Source: Desulfovibrionaceae bacterium
GTDB taxonomy: Bacteria; Desulfobacterota; Desulfovibrionia; Desulfovibrionales; Desulfovibrionaceae
Length of the DNA stretch: 64,000 nucleotides
Reading direction: 5' to 3'
Assembly: GCA_015709205.1 (NCBI GenBank)
Contig: JACCQO010000001.1
Location: forward strand, 1 to 64,000
Both the position numbers and the translations under genes were made by a program. This document shows positions 8,701 to 16,644 of this stretch, in pieces (position 1 is the first letter of the stretch; every line of letters begins with the position of its first letter). The notes under the pieces were generated by a model. It ran no database searches. It was not told where the DNA came from and saw only the letters and a list, made by a program, of their open reading frames with translations.

Positions 8701-9252
8701 GCCCGTGAGAATGTCCAGCAGGGCGCGCCCGGCCCGGGCCAGTTCCGCGCCGTTGTCCACCAGCGCCAGGCGCGGATGCGCGCAGGCGGCCAATCCGCGC
8801 CCGCGCTCCAGGCGTCGCTCGATCTCGTCCTCGTCCTCGCGGCCGCGCGCGCGCAGCCGCTCGCGAAGCACCGCGTCGGCCACGTGCACGAGCACGGGCT
8901 CCAGCCCTTCGTAGCGGCGCACGGCCGTGTCCAGGTAGGCGCGCGAGCCGTTGACCACCACGGTGCACCCGGCCGCGAGCCAGAGATCGATCTCGCACCC
9001 CACGCCGTAGCGCAGCCCGTGGCTGTCCCAGTGCAGGGCAAAGAGGCCCGCGTCCAGCCGGGCCTGGAACTCCGCCTGGCTCAGGGCCACGTGGTTCTCG
9101 CCGCCTGCGGTCGCGGCCCGCGTGATGTATCGGTGCGCGAAGAGCACGGGCGGGCCGCCCGCGCCCGGCGCACAGCGCTCCCGGGCCCAGGCCATCACGC
9201 TGTCCTTGCCCGCGCCCGAGGGGCCGACGACGTAGACCAACCTGCCGCTCAC
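8656..9252 (-). CDS. phnN: Ribose 1,5-bisphosphate phosphokinase PhnN
   Basis: A 198-residue P-loop kinase that converts ribose 1,5-bisphosphate to PRPP, the last step in recycling the C-P lyase product. Walker A is GPSGAGKDS (residues 10-18). The guanylate-kinase-like fold continues with HRYITRAA and the NGSRAYL segment typical of PhnN. The start is GTG at 9252, which overlaps the stop of the upstream DUF1045 gene by four bases (GTGA), so translation is coupled. The C-terminal ~15 residues come from GC repeats. Confidence 0.92.
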   Translation of the reverse strand: MSGRLVYVVGPSGAGKDSVMAWARERCAPGAGGPPVLFAHRYITRAATAGGENHVALSQAEFQARLDAGLFALHWDSHGLRYGVGCEIDLWLAAGCTVVVNGSRAYLDTAVRRYEGLEPVLVHVADAVLRERLRARGREDEDEIERRLERGRGLAACAHPRLALVDNGAELARAGRALLDILTGRAGWAGQGRMGKAG

Positions 9253-9953
9253 ACCCAGGTCTCCCCGCCGAAGGGCAGCCGCCGCGCGAGCACGAAGGGC
9301 GAATCCCGGTCCACCTGGCGAAAGATGCACAGCTCGCGCACGAGCAGGTCCGGCCCGGTGAGCGGCGCGGTCAGTTCGCGCAGCGTCTTGAGCAGGCGGC
9401 GACGCAGACGGCGGTCCGGCACGGTGCCGGTGAGCGTGAGATGAAAGAGGTATTCCCGGAGCACGTAGGGGTAGCCCCACTGGGCCAGGTACTGTTCCTG
9501 GCGCGGCGTGAGCCCCCGGGCGCGGCGGCGTTCGGTTTCGGCGATGGAGGGCTCGGCGCGAAAGGGCTCGAAGGCGCGCAGGCACTGCTCGGCCAGGTGC
9601 GCGGCCTCGTGCTGCACGGGCGTGCACAGGGCCAGGAACGAGCCCACCTCGGTCGCCTCCAGCCCGGAGAGCGTGAAGGGCTGCAACCCGGCGGTGAAGA
9701 AGGCGGCGAAATCCAGGAGCGCGTCCTCGTCCTTGCCCGGGGCCAGGGCAAAGGGCGGCTTGAGCGTGGCGTGGAACCCGTAGCGCCGGGGCGAGCGCGT
9801 GAGGTGCGCCACCTCGGCCACGGAAAAGCCCGGCACGGACAGGGGCACCATGTCCAGCCCGGTCTCCACGTCGTAGCCCAGCCAGCGGCCGCCGAACACG
9901 GCCAGGGGGCTGCGCCTGGGCGGGGCGTAGTACACGGCGTAGCGCGGGCCCAT
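9249..9953 (-). CDS. DUF1045 phosphonate-operon protein, 2H-phosphoesterase-like
   Basis: A 234-residue protein of the DUF1045 family, known from phosphonate operons. Two H-x-T motifs are visible, HAT at residues 61-63 (in YGFHATLKPPF) and HLT at 171-173 (in YLFHLTLTG). Paired HxT motifs are the catalytic signature of the 2H phosphoesterase superfamily, which opens cyclic phosphodiesters. The C-P lyase pathway makes 5-phosphoribosyl 1,2-cyclic phosphate, normally opened by PhnP, and no phnP is seen in this window. I infer that this protein may do that step. It overlaps the phnM stop (TGATG) and the phnN start (GTGA). Confidence 0.88.
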   Translation of the reverse strand: MGPRYAVYYAPPRRSPLAVFGGRWLGYDVETGLDMVPLSVPGFSVAEVAHLTRSPRRYGFHATLKPPFALAPGKDEDALLDFAAFFTAGLQPFTLSGLEATEVGSFLALCTPVQHEAAHLAEQCLRAFEPFRAEPSIAETERRRARGLTPRQEQYLAQWGYPYVLREYLFHLTLTGTVPDRRLRRRLLKTLRELTAPLTGPDLLVRELCIFRQVDRDSPFVLARRLPFGGETWV

Positions 9954-11197
9954 CAGCAGACCCTCCGGCCCGCGCGCCAGACCCCGCGCACCACGGGCAG
10001 GTCCTCGACCATGCGCACGCGCACCAGGTCCGCGCGCTGCCCCACGGCCAGCTCGCCCCGGTCCGCGAGCCCCACGGCCCGCGCCGGGACGGCCGTGACC
10101 ATGGCCACGGCCTCGTGCAGCTCCACGCCCGGCTCGCGCGCCAGATCGAAGGCCGCGCAGAGCAGGGACGCGGGCAGGTAGTCCGAGGAAAGCACGTCCA
10201 GGAATCCGGCCCGGGCCAGTTCGCGCGCCGAGACGTTGCCCGAGTGCGAACCCGAGCGCACCACGTTGGGCGCGCCCATGACCACGCGCATGCCGCCCTG
10301 GTGCGCGGCGCGCGCCGCCTCCAGGGTGGTGGGAAACTCGGACACCGCGATGCCCTCCGCGCACGCCTGGCGCACGTGCTCGGGCAGGGTGTCGTCGTGG
10401 CTGGCCGTGCGCAGGCCGCGTTCGCGGCACAACCCCAGGATGGCGGCGCGGTTCTCCTCGGCGTGGCGCTCGTGCCGGGCGCGGTGCTCGTCGATGGCCC
10501 GGTCGAAGGCCGCGTCCCCGGCCTGGCGGCGGTGAAAGACGCGGTACTTGTCCAGGTCGGTCCACTGGCGCTGGCCCGGGGTGTGGTCCATGACCGAAAC
10601 CAGGGTCAGGCGCGGGTGGGCCAGATGGTCGGCGAGGATTTCCGGGGCGTCCGGGTCAGCCACCTCGCAGCGCAGGTGCAGGAGGTGCTCGCTGCGCAGC
10701 AGGCTCGCGCCGTTCGTCCCGGCAGAAACCCCACCGTCCGTCCCAGCGTGCGCGGCGTCGGCCGCGTCGGCCCGATCCAGGGCATCCAGACCATCCAGGG
10801 CCATGGCCAGCAGCGCCTTGCGCTGCGACCCGTGCAGCGGCTCGCCCACGCACAGGGAATCGAGCACCGTGGTGATGCCCGCCCCGGCGATCTGCGCGTC
10901 GTGGGAGAGCAGCGCGGCCAGACTCGACGGCCAGACCACGCCCGGCCGGGGCATGAGGTGGCTCTCCAGGTTGTCCGTGTGCAGCTCCACCAGCCCGGGC
11001 AGCAGAAAATCGCCCTCCAGGTCCACCACCGCGCCGTTGCCGGGGGTTCCGGCCGGTCCCGGCGCGCGGACCGCGGCCCGGCACGCGCCGCCGTTGGCCT
11101 CCACGTCCGCGATGCGCCCGCGGCGCACGCACAGCCGCCCGGCGGCCACGCCGTCGCGCAGCACCAGCCGCCCGTTGCGGAACACCGTCTCGCTCAT
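9953..11197 (-). CDS. phnM: PhnM, alkylphosphonate ribose-triphosphate diphosphatase (first of two copies)
   Basis: A 414-residue amidohydrolase-fold enzyme. PhnM removes diphosphate from the alpha-D-ribose 1-methylphosphonate 5-triphosphate made by PhnGHIL. PhnM marks include the LHTDN metal motif (H73, D75), HTPGQRQ, the SHDD segment and the late SGNVSARELA region. Compared with the plus-strand copy (18256-19416) it carries an alanine- and glycine-rich insert of about 25 residues between the HGSQRKALL and HLLHLRCE segments. It overlaps the upstream acyltransferase by ATGA and the downstream DUF1045 gene by one base. Possessing a second PhnM in the side operon is unusual. Confidence 0.92.
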   Translation of the reverse strand: MSETVFRNGRLVLRDGVAAGRLCVRRGRIADVEANGGACRAAVRAPGPAGTPGNGAVVDLEGDFLLPGLVELHTDNLESHLMPRPGVVWPSSLAALLSHDAQIAGAGITTVLDSLCVGEPLHGSQRKALLAMALDGLDALDRADAADAAHAGTDGGVSAGTNGASLLRSEHLLHLRCEVADPDAPEILADHLAHPRLTLVSVMDHTPGQRQWTDLDKYRVFHRRQAGDAAFDRAIDEHRARHERHAEENRAAILGLCRERGLRTASHDDTLPEHVRQACAEGIAVSEFPTTLEAARAAHQGGMRVVMGAPNVVRSGSHSGNVSARELARAGFLDVLSSDYLPASLLCAAFDLAREPGVELHEAVAMVTAVPARAVGLADRGELAVGQRADLVRVRMVEDLPVVRGVWRAGRRVC

Positions 11198-11841
11198 GCT
11201 CCCGCTCCGTTCTCGTAGCGCTCCAGAAAGGCCTCCACCGCAAGACTCCGGAAATCCTCCAGGGCCGCGCCGATGCGCTCGTGGGGCCAGTCCCACCAGG
11301 CCAGGGCCACCAGCCGCCGGGCCACGTCCTCGGGAAAGCGCGCGCGCACCACGCGCGCGGGCACGCCCGCGACCACGGCGTAGTCGTCCACGTCGCGCGT
11401 GACCACCGCGCCCGAGCCGACCACCACGCCGTGGCCCACGCGCACCCCGGGCATGACGATGGCCGCGTGCCCCAGCCAGGCGTCGCAGCCGATCTCGCAG
11501 CGGCGTTCCCGCCGCCAGTCGAAGATCTCCGCGTCGTCCGGCCCGAAGCCGTACTTGGCGCTGCGGTAGGTGAAGTGGTGCTGGGTGACGCGCCACATGG
11601 GGTGGTCCGTGGGCCCGATGCGCACGAAGGAGGCCACGTTCACGAAGCGGCCCAGGTCCGCATGGGCCACGTCGCAGCCGCGGCACAGGTAGGAATAGTC
11701 GCCCAAATCGCTTTCGAGCACCAGACAATCCTCGTCCACCTGGGTCCAGGCCCCCAGGCGCGAGCGTTCGACCCGCGCCGTGGGGTGCACCTGGGGCACG
11801 GGGCCGAGCCTGTCCGGCGCATAGGGATACGGTCCGTTCAT
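11194..11841 (-). CDS. Left-handed beta-helix (hexapeptide) acetyltransferase of phosphonate operons
   Basis: A 215-residue hexapeptide-repeat acyltransferase resembling the chloramphenicol/virginiamycin acetyltransferase-like family that recurs in phn operons. Isoleucine-patch repeats appear in the GHAAIVMPGV, GHGVVVGSGAVV and VAGVPARVVRARF stretches. The probable substrate is an aminoalkylphosphonate or another small amine acceptor, filling the role PhnO has in enteric bacteria. This is an inference. I took the ATG at 11841. A TTG further upstream at 11904 is in frame but less likely. It is the first gene of the minus-strand side operon, 256 bases after phnF. Confidence 0.85.
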   Translation of the reverse strand: MNGPYPYAPDRLGPVPQVHPTARVERSRLGAWTQVDEDCLVLESDLGDYSYLCRGCDVAHADLGRFVNVASFVRIGPTDHPMWRVTQHHFTYRSAKYGFGPDDAEIFDWRRERRCEIGCDAWLGHAAIVMPGVRVGHGVVVGSGAVVTRDVDDYAVVAGVPARVVRARFPEDVARRLVALAWWDWPHERIGAALEDFRSLAVEAFLERYENGAGA

Positions 11842-12097
11842 GGGCCGAAATCTATCCGGTCGGCGGGGCGCGGAAAGCGCGGCGCGGCGGCAAATTGGTG
11901 ACAAAGGTGACGGCGATGTTACAATTCATTGAAATCAAACAATTTTATGTACAAGTTGGCTACTTGTCTAGAGCCAGGGGAACGCGCTTGGCCTATTGCT
12001 GGCTGCGACGCGGGGCACACCGGCGCGCGGTGCGCCGCAGAGCGCCGGGCGCGATCCCGGCCCGCCCCGCAAACCCGAACCCGGCACGATCATGGCC
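11842..12097 (-). promoter_or_regulatory. AT-rich intergenic region with operator-like palindrome
   Basis: An AT-rich island (11918-11970) interrupts the otherwise GC-rich DNA before the minus-strand phn operon. It contains the inverted repeat ACAAGT-n5-ACTTGT at 11951-11967, directly followed by TGTCTAGA (11965-11972). The same eight bases recur at the phnG start (13015-13022). These are candidate PhnF operators, in keeping with GntR/HutC regulators binding short palindromes. No consensus -35/-10 pair is clear. Confidence 0.4.
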
Positions 12098-12823
12098 CTA
12101 TTCCGACGGCTCCACGAGAATCTGCACCCAGTCGCTGGCGAACAGGCAGACCCCGAACTCCACGGGCACCCCCGCGGGGTCCACGTTCACGCTCTCGGTG
12201 ACCAGCACCGGGCGGGTGCGCGGCTGATCCAGCACGCGGGCCTCCTCGGCCGTGGGCATGCGCGCGACGATGCGCGTGGACTTGCGGCTGTAGTCGCGCA
12301 CGCCGAAGTGGGCCAGGGCCTTGCTCACGGAGCCGGTCTCGCGGAAGAGGCGGGCCATGTCCGGAAAACGGCGGCGCGGAAAGAAGGAATTGGCGTAGCT
12401 GATGCGCCGTCCGTCGGCCTCGCCCGCGGCCGTGAGGCGGATGACCGTGTCGCCCGGCGCAAGGCCCAGGGCCTCGGCCACCACGTCGTCGGCCGCCGCC
12501 TCCACGGCCTGCAGGGGCACGTTGCCCGGGACGCGGCGCTGGCCCGCGAGGTTTTCGCTGAAGCGCGTGCGGCGCTTGACCGGATAGTTGATGACCGGCT
12601 CGCGCACGAAGGAGCCGCGCCCCTGCTCCACGCGCAGCACGCCGGTGCGCTCCAGTTCCTCCAGGGCCCGGCGGATGGTGTGGCGATTCACGGAAAAGCG
12701 CCGCGCCAGCTCGTTTTCCGAGGGCAGCCGGTCGCCGGGGCGGTACACGCCCTTGCCGATCTCCTCCTGGACCACCTCGCGAATCTGCCGCCACAGGGCC
12801 ACTCCCTTGCCTCTCGTGAGCAT
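12098..12823 (-). CDS. phnF: PhnF, GntR/HutC-family regulator of phosphonate use
   Basis: A 241-residue transcription factor. Residues 1-75 form a winged helix-turn-helix with the GntR signature GDRLPSENELARRF and RHTIRRALEEL. The rest is a UTRA ligand-binding domain, including the conserved ISYANSFFP segment. It is divergent from phnG and upstream of the minus-strand operon, the usual place for PhnF, and probably represses both units until a phosphonate or phosphate signal arrives. The ATG at 12823 follows an AGAGAGG-type ribosome site. Confidence 0.92.
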   Translation of the reverse strand: MLTRGKGVALWRQIREVVQEEIGKGVYRPGDRLPSENELARRFSVNRHTIRRALEELERTGVLRVEQGRGSFVREPVINYPVKRRTRFSENLAGQRRVPGNVPLQAVEAAADDVVAEALGLAPGDTVIRLTAAGEADGRRISYANSFFPRRRFPDMARLFRETGSVSKALAHFGVRDYSRKSTRIVARMPTAEEARVLDQPRTRPVLVTESVNVDPAGVPVEFGVCLFASDWVQILVEPSE

Positions 12824-12865
12824 ATGCCTCCTCTCTTTTTCCGCGCGCGCCGCGCGCCGTCGTGC

Positions 12866-12952
12866 CCGGCCGGTCCGATCGGATCAACCGGCCCGGCCGG
12901 TCTGGCCAGTCCGATCGGTCCCGGCCGGTCCAACCGGTCCAACCGGACCAGG
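12866..12952. repeat. CCGGTCC-type GC repeats in the phnF-phnG divergent region
   Basis: Imperfect tandem steps of ggccggtccgatcgg and ggtccaaccggtccaaccgg fill most of the 198-base gap between divergent phnF and phnG. Related strings are at 8600-8700 and 61129-61196, so they look like a dispersed intergenic repeat family. Any promoter for phnG has to lie within or beside them. Confidence 0.55.
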
Positions 12953-13021
12953 TCGTGCCGCATCGCGCGAGCGGGCGGCGGACCTCGCAGCACAGGACAC
13001 CAGACCCATGGGGATGTCTAG

Positions 13022-13714
13022 ATGACCGCTTCAAATGTCACGCAAATGCCACACGCGCGCATCGGGGCCGCCCCGAAAGGCGCGGTTCCCGACGGCACGA
13101 TTCCAGGCGGCGCGATTTCCGACAGCGCGGCCGCCAGCGGCGATTCCATCAACGCCCGCAGGCGCTGGATGGGCGTGCTGGCGCGCGCCGACGCGGCCGC
13201 GCTGCGCGACGCCGCGCGCGGGCTCGAACGCCGCCCGCGCTATGCGTTCCTGCGCGAGCCCGAGGTGGGCATGGTCATGGTCCGCGGCCGCGCCGGGGGC
13301 GCGGGCGTGCGCTTCAATCTGGGCGAGATGACCATGACGCGCTGTTCCATCCGGCTCGAAAACGCGCCCGAACTGGCGGCCGGGCTCGAACCGAACGGCG
13401 CGCCCCAACGGCACGGCGCCGCCGTCGCCGGTCCCGAGGCATCGGGTCCCGGCGCTCCTGGGCCGACGCCCGCCCCGGGCCCGGTCATCGGCCACGCCTA
13501 CGTGGCGGGCCGTGACAAGGCCCACGCCGAGCTGGCCGCGCTCTTCGACGCCCTGCTCCAGGTTCCGGCCCTGGGACCCCGCCTTCTGGACACCCTGGTG
13601 CGCGAGCTGGAGCTGGAGCAGGCCGAGCGCGCGCGCCGCAGGCAGCAACGGACCGACGCCACGCGGGTGAACTTCTTCACCCTGGTGCGCGGCGAGGATG
13701 CGGAGGAAAAATGA
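13022..13714 (+). CDS. phnG: PhnG, C-P lyase core complex subunit
   Basis: A 230-residue protein, longer than the usual ~150. PhnG is a structural subunit of the PhnGHIJ core and with PhnI, PhnH and PhnL attaches ribose triphosphate to the phosphonate. Recognisable PhnG segments are RRRWMGVLARAD (about 46-57), FNLGEMTMTRCSIRL (about 98-112) and GHAYVAGRDKAHAELAALFDAL (about 159-180). Two additions are visible: a ~45-residue N-terminal leader, and a ~35-residue proline/glycine/alanine insert between the middle and last segments. The true start could be one of the later ATGs. The stop overlaps phnH by four bases. Confidence 0.88.
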   Translation: MTASNVTQMPHARIGAAPKGAVPDGTIPGGAISDSAAASGDSINARRRWMGVLARADAAALRDAARGLERRPRYAFLREPEVGMVMVRGRAGGAGVRFNLGEMTMTRCSIRLENAPELAAGLEPNGAPQRHGAAVAGPEASGPGAPGPTPAPGPVIGHAYVAGRDKAHAELAALFDALLQVPALGPRLLDTLVRELELEQAERARRRQQRTDATRVNFFTLVRGEDAEEK

Positions 13715-14355
13715 GCAGCGCCCTTGTCCATAACCACCCGAGCGGCCCCGGCCGTTCGGGCCAGGAGTTCGCGCACGACATCCGCCCGGGCATGGCCAAC
13801 CCGGTCATGGACTGCCAGGCCGTGTTCCGCGCCCTGCTGCTGACCATGTCCCGGCCGGGCACCATCGCCACCCTGGGCCGCCGCCTGGCGCCGCCCGCGC
13901 CGCTGACCCCGGCGGCCGCGGCCGTGTTCCTGACCCTGGCGGACATGGACACGCCCGTGTGGCTGGGCGACGCGGCCACGCCCGAGCTGTGCACCTACCT
14001 GCGCTTCCACTGCGGCTGCCCCATCGTGCGCGAGCCGGGCCGGGCGGCCTTCGCCCTGGTGGCCGACGGCCGCAGGCTGCCGGAACTCGACGGCTTCGCC
14101 GCCGGACACCAGGAATACCCGGAGCGCTCGGCCACCCTGGTCCTCCAGGTGACGGGCTTCGACACCGCGTCGGGCGTGCGCCTCACCGGACCGGGCGTGA
14201 ACGGCGAAACCGTGCTCGGCGTGGACGGCCTGTCGCCCGGGTTCTGGCCCGCGTTCATGGACAACCATTCCCGTTTTCCCCTGGGCTACGACGCGATCCT
14301 CTGTTCCGAGGACGAGATCGCGGCCCTGCCCCGGTCCGTCCGGGTGGAGGTGTAG
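13711..14355 (+). CDS. phnH: PhnH, C-P lyase core complex subunit
   Basis: A 214-residue subunit of the C-P lyase core complex, needed for nucleophilic displacement on ATP to give the ribose triphosphate adduct. Family features include FRALLLTMSRPGT near residues 39-51, FLTLADMDTPVW and the C-terminal GPGVNGE and FPLGYDAIL segments. It begins with an ATGA overlap on phnG and ends two bases before phnI, so it sits within one transcript. Confidence 0.93.
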   Translation: MSSALVHNHPSGPGRSGQEFAHDIRPGMANPVMDCQAVFRALLLTMSRPGTIATLGRRLAPPAPLTPAAAAVFLTLADMDTPVWLGDAATPELCTYLRFHCGCPIVREPGRAAFALVADGRRLPELDGFAAGHQEYPERSATLVLQVTGFDTASGVRLTGPGVNGETVLGVDGLSPGFWPAFMDNHSRFPLGYDAILCSEDEIAALPRSVRVEV

Positions 14356-14357
14356 GC

Positions 14358-15554
14358 ATGTACGTCGCCGTGAAGGGCGGGGAGCGCGCCATCGACAACG
14401 CCCACCGCCTGCTGGATGCCGAACGCAGGGGCGCGCCGGACGTGCCCGAGATCGGCGTGGAGCAGATCGCCGAACAGCTTTCCCTGGCCGTGGACCGCGT
14501 CATGACCGAGGGCTCGCTCTACGACCGCGACCTGGCCGCCCTGGCCGTGAAGCAGGCGCGCGGCGACCTGGTCGAGGCCGTGTTCCTGCTGCGCGCCTTC
14601 CGCACCACCCTGCCGCGCCTGGCCGTGTCCACGCCCATCGACACCGCGTCCATGCGCGTGCGCCGCCGCGTCTCGGCCACCTTCAAGGACATCCCCGGCG
14701 GCCAAGTGCTCGGCCCGACCTTCGACTACACGCACCGGCTCCTGGACTTCACCCTGACGGGCGCGGGCCGCGACGGCCATCCGCTGGACGGGCCACCGGC
14801 CACGGCACCGGCGACGAACGCGCCCCATGTCCGGGACGAGAACGACGACGCCGACGAGGCCGCCGCGCCGCCCCGGGTCATGGACATCCTGGCGCGCCAG
14901 GGGCTGGTCTTCGAGGAGCGGCCCGAGGACGGCCGCGCCGTGGGCGACCTGACGCGCGACCCCCTGGGCTTTCCGGCCGCGCGCGACGTGCGCTTGCAGA
15001 ACCTGGCGCGCGGCGACGAGGGCTTTCTCCTGGCCCTGGGCTACTCCACCCAGCGCGGCTTCGGCGACAACCACCCCTTTGCCGGGGAAATCCGCATGGG
15101 CGAACTCGCCGTGGCCATCGCGCCGGAGGAACTGGGTTTCGAGGTGGAGATCGGCGACGTGACCGTGACCGAGTGCGAGATGGTCAACGCCTTCAAGGGC
15201 TCCAAGACCGAGCCGCCGCGCTTCACGCGCGGCTACGGCCTGACCTTCGGATTCTGCGAGCGCAAGGCCATGGCCATGGCCCTGGTGGACCGCGCGCTCA
15301 TGGCCCGCGAGCTGGGCGAGGAGCTGGACGCGCCCTCGCGCGACGAGGAGTTCGTGCTCTACCACTCGGACAACGTGGAGGCCTCGGGCTTCGTGCAGCA
15401 CCTCAAGCTCCCGCACTACGTGGACTTCCAGGCCGACCTCGTGATGGTCCGCGCCATGCGCGCGGAGATCGCGCGCCGGGAGGCGGCCGGAAAGGACTCC
15501 GGAACCGCCGACGCCGCCGACGCGGACACCTTCAACGACGGAGACGCGCGATGA
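14358..15554 (+). CDS. phnI: PhnI, C-P lyase core subunit (nucleosidase-like)
   Basis: A 398-residue protein that, with PhnG, PhnH and PhnL, forms the alpha-D-ribose 1-phosphonate triphosphate. PhnI alone has nucleosidase activity in Escherichia coli. Strongly conserved segments are MYVAVKGGERAI at the start, QGLVFEERPEDG, GYSTQRGFGDNHPFAGEIR and YHSDNVEASGFVQHLKLPHY. A ~25-residue acidic, alanine-rich insert (about 145-170) lies before the PRVMDILARQGL segment. The stop overlaps the phnJ start by four bases. Confidence 0.94.
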   Translation: MYVAVKGGERAIDNAHRLLDAERRGAPDVPEIGVEQIAEQLSLAVDRVMTEGSLYDRDLAALAVKQARGDLVEAVFLLRAFRTTLPRLAVSTPIDTASMRVRRRVSATFKDIPGGQVLGPTFDYTHRLLDFTLTGAGRDGHPLDGPPATAPATNAPHVRDENDDADEAAAPPRVMDILARQGLVFEERPEDGRAVGDLTRDPLGFPAARDVRLQNLARGDEGFLLALGYSTQRGFGDNHPFAGEIRMGELAVAIAPEELGFEVEIGDVTVTECEMVNAFKGSKTEPPRFTRGYGLTFGFCERKAMAMALVDRALMARELGEELDAPSRDEEFVLYHSDNVEASGFVQHLKLPHYVDFQADLVMVRAMRAEIARREAAGKDSGTADAADADTFNDGDAR

Positions 15555-16633
15555 GTCTTCTGGACGATGCCCTTCTGGACGATGCCCTTCTGGACGATGC
15601 CATGATGCCGGGCGCCGCCGCGTTCCTTGCCGAAAAGCCCGCCGCGACTGTGGACAGGGCCGCGACCGATGCCGGGGCCCGGATTTCGACCGCGTCCCAA
15701 AACGCGGCCCAGACCACGGCCCAGGCCGCGCCGGAACGCGACGCGCAGTACAACTACGCCTACCTGGACGAACAGACCAAGCGGATGATCCGCCGCGCCG
15801 TGCTCAAGGCCGTGGCCGTGCCCGGCTACCAGGTGCCCTTCGCCGGGCGCGAGATGCCCATGCCCTACGGCTGGGGCACGGGCGGCATCCAGCTCTCGGC
15901 CTCCATCCTGGGCCCGGACGACGTCTTCAAGGTCATCGACCAGGGCGCGGACGACACCACCAACGCGGTCTCCATCCGCAAGTTCTTCGTGCGCACCACC
16001 GGCGTGCGCACCACGGAATCCACGGCCGAGGCCAGCGTCATCCAGACGCGCCACCGCATTCCCGAGACCCCGCTCACCGAGGACCAGATCATGGTCTACC
16101 AGGTGCCCATCCCCGAGCCGCTGCGCTGGATGGAGCCGCGCGAGTCCGAGACGCGGACCATGCACGCCCTGGAGGAATACGGCGTGATGCACGTGCGCCT
16201 CTACGAGGACATCGCGCGCCATGGCCGCATCGCCACCAACTTCATGTATCCGGTGCTGGTCAACGGCCGCTACGTCATGAGCCCCTCGCCGATCCCCAAA
16301 TTCGACAACCCCAAGCTGGACCGGAGCCCGGCCCTGCACCTCTTCGGCGCGGGCCGCGAAAAGCGCATCTACGCCGTGCCGCCCTACACCGAGGTGCGCA
16401 GCCTGGACTTCGAGGACCACCCCTTCGAGGTGGAGAAGTGGGACGAGTGCTGCGGCCTGTGCGGGGCCACGGACAGCTACCTGGACGAGGTCATCCTCGA
16501 CGACGCGGGCGGGCGGATGTTCGTCTGCTCGGACACGGACCACTGCGCCGCGCGCCGCGCCGCGGGCCACGTCGGCCCCATGGCCGCGCGCCGGGACCTG
16601 AAGGAACTGGCGGACCGCACGGCCGCCGAATGA
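15551..16633 (+). CDS. phnJ: PhnJ, radical-SAM C-P lyase
   Basis: A 360-residue catalytic subunit that breaks the carbon-phosphorus bond of ribosyl alkylphosphonate, releasing alkane and the 1,2-cyclic phosphate. The Cys pattern C301-x2-C304-x21-C326-x5-C332 matches the three cluster ligands and the thiyl-radical cysteine of E. coli PhnJ (241, 244, 266, 272) in spacing. The first ~65 residues are extra. They begin with a threefold pentapeptide LLDDA coded by a 15-base tandem repeat (15559-15603). The conserved domain starts at YNYAYLDEQTKRMIRRA near residue 67. Start and stop both overlap neighbours by ATGA. Confidence 0.94.
   Translation: MSLLDDALLDDALLDDAMMPGAAAFLAEKPAATVDRAATDAGARISTASQNAAQTTAQAAPERDAQYNYAYLDEQTKRMIRRAVLKAVAVPGYQVPFAGREMPMPYGWGTGGIQLSASILGPDDVFKVIDQGADDTTNAVSIRKFFVRTTGVRTTESTAEASVIQTRHRIPETPLTEDQIMVYQVPIPEPLRWMEPRESETRTMHALEEYGVMHVRLYEDIARHGRIATNFMYPVLVNGRYVMSPSPIPKFDNPKLDRSPALHLFGAGREKRIYAVPPYTEVRSLDFEDHPFEVEKWDECCGLCGATDSYLDEVILDDAGGRMFVCSDTDHCAARRAAGHVGPMAARRDLKELADRTAAE
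15559..15603 (+). repeat. 15-bp tandem repeat, three copies, inside phnJ
   Basis: Three near-identical copies of ctggacgatgccctt encode LLDDA-type repeats directly after the phnJ start codon. The unit is a multiple of three, so copy-number changes keep the frame. Confidence 0.8.
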
Positions 16634-16644
16634 GGACGAGGACC

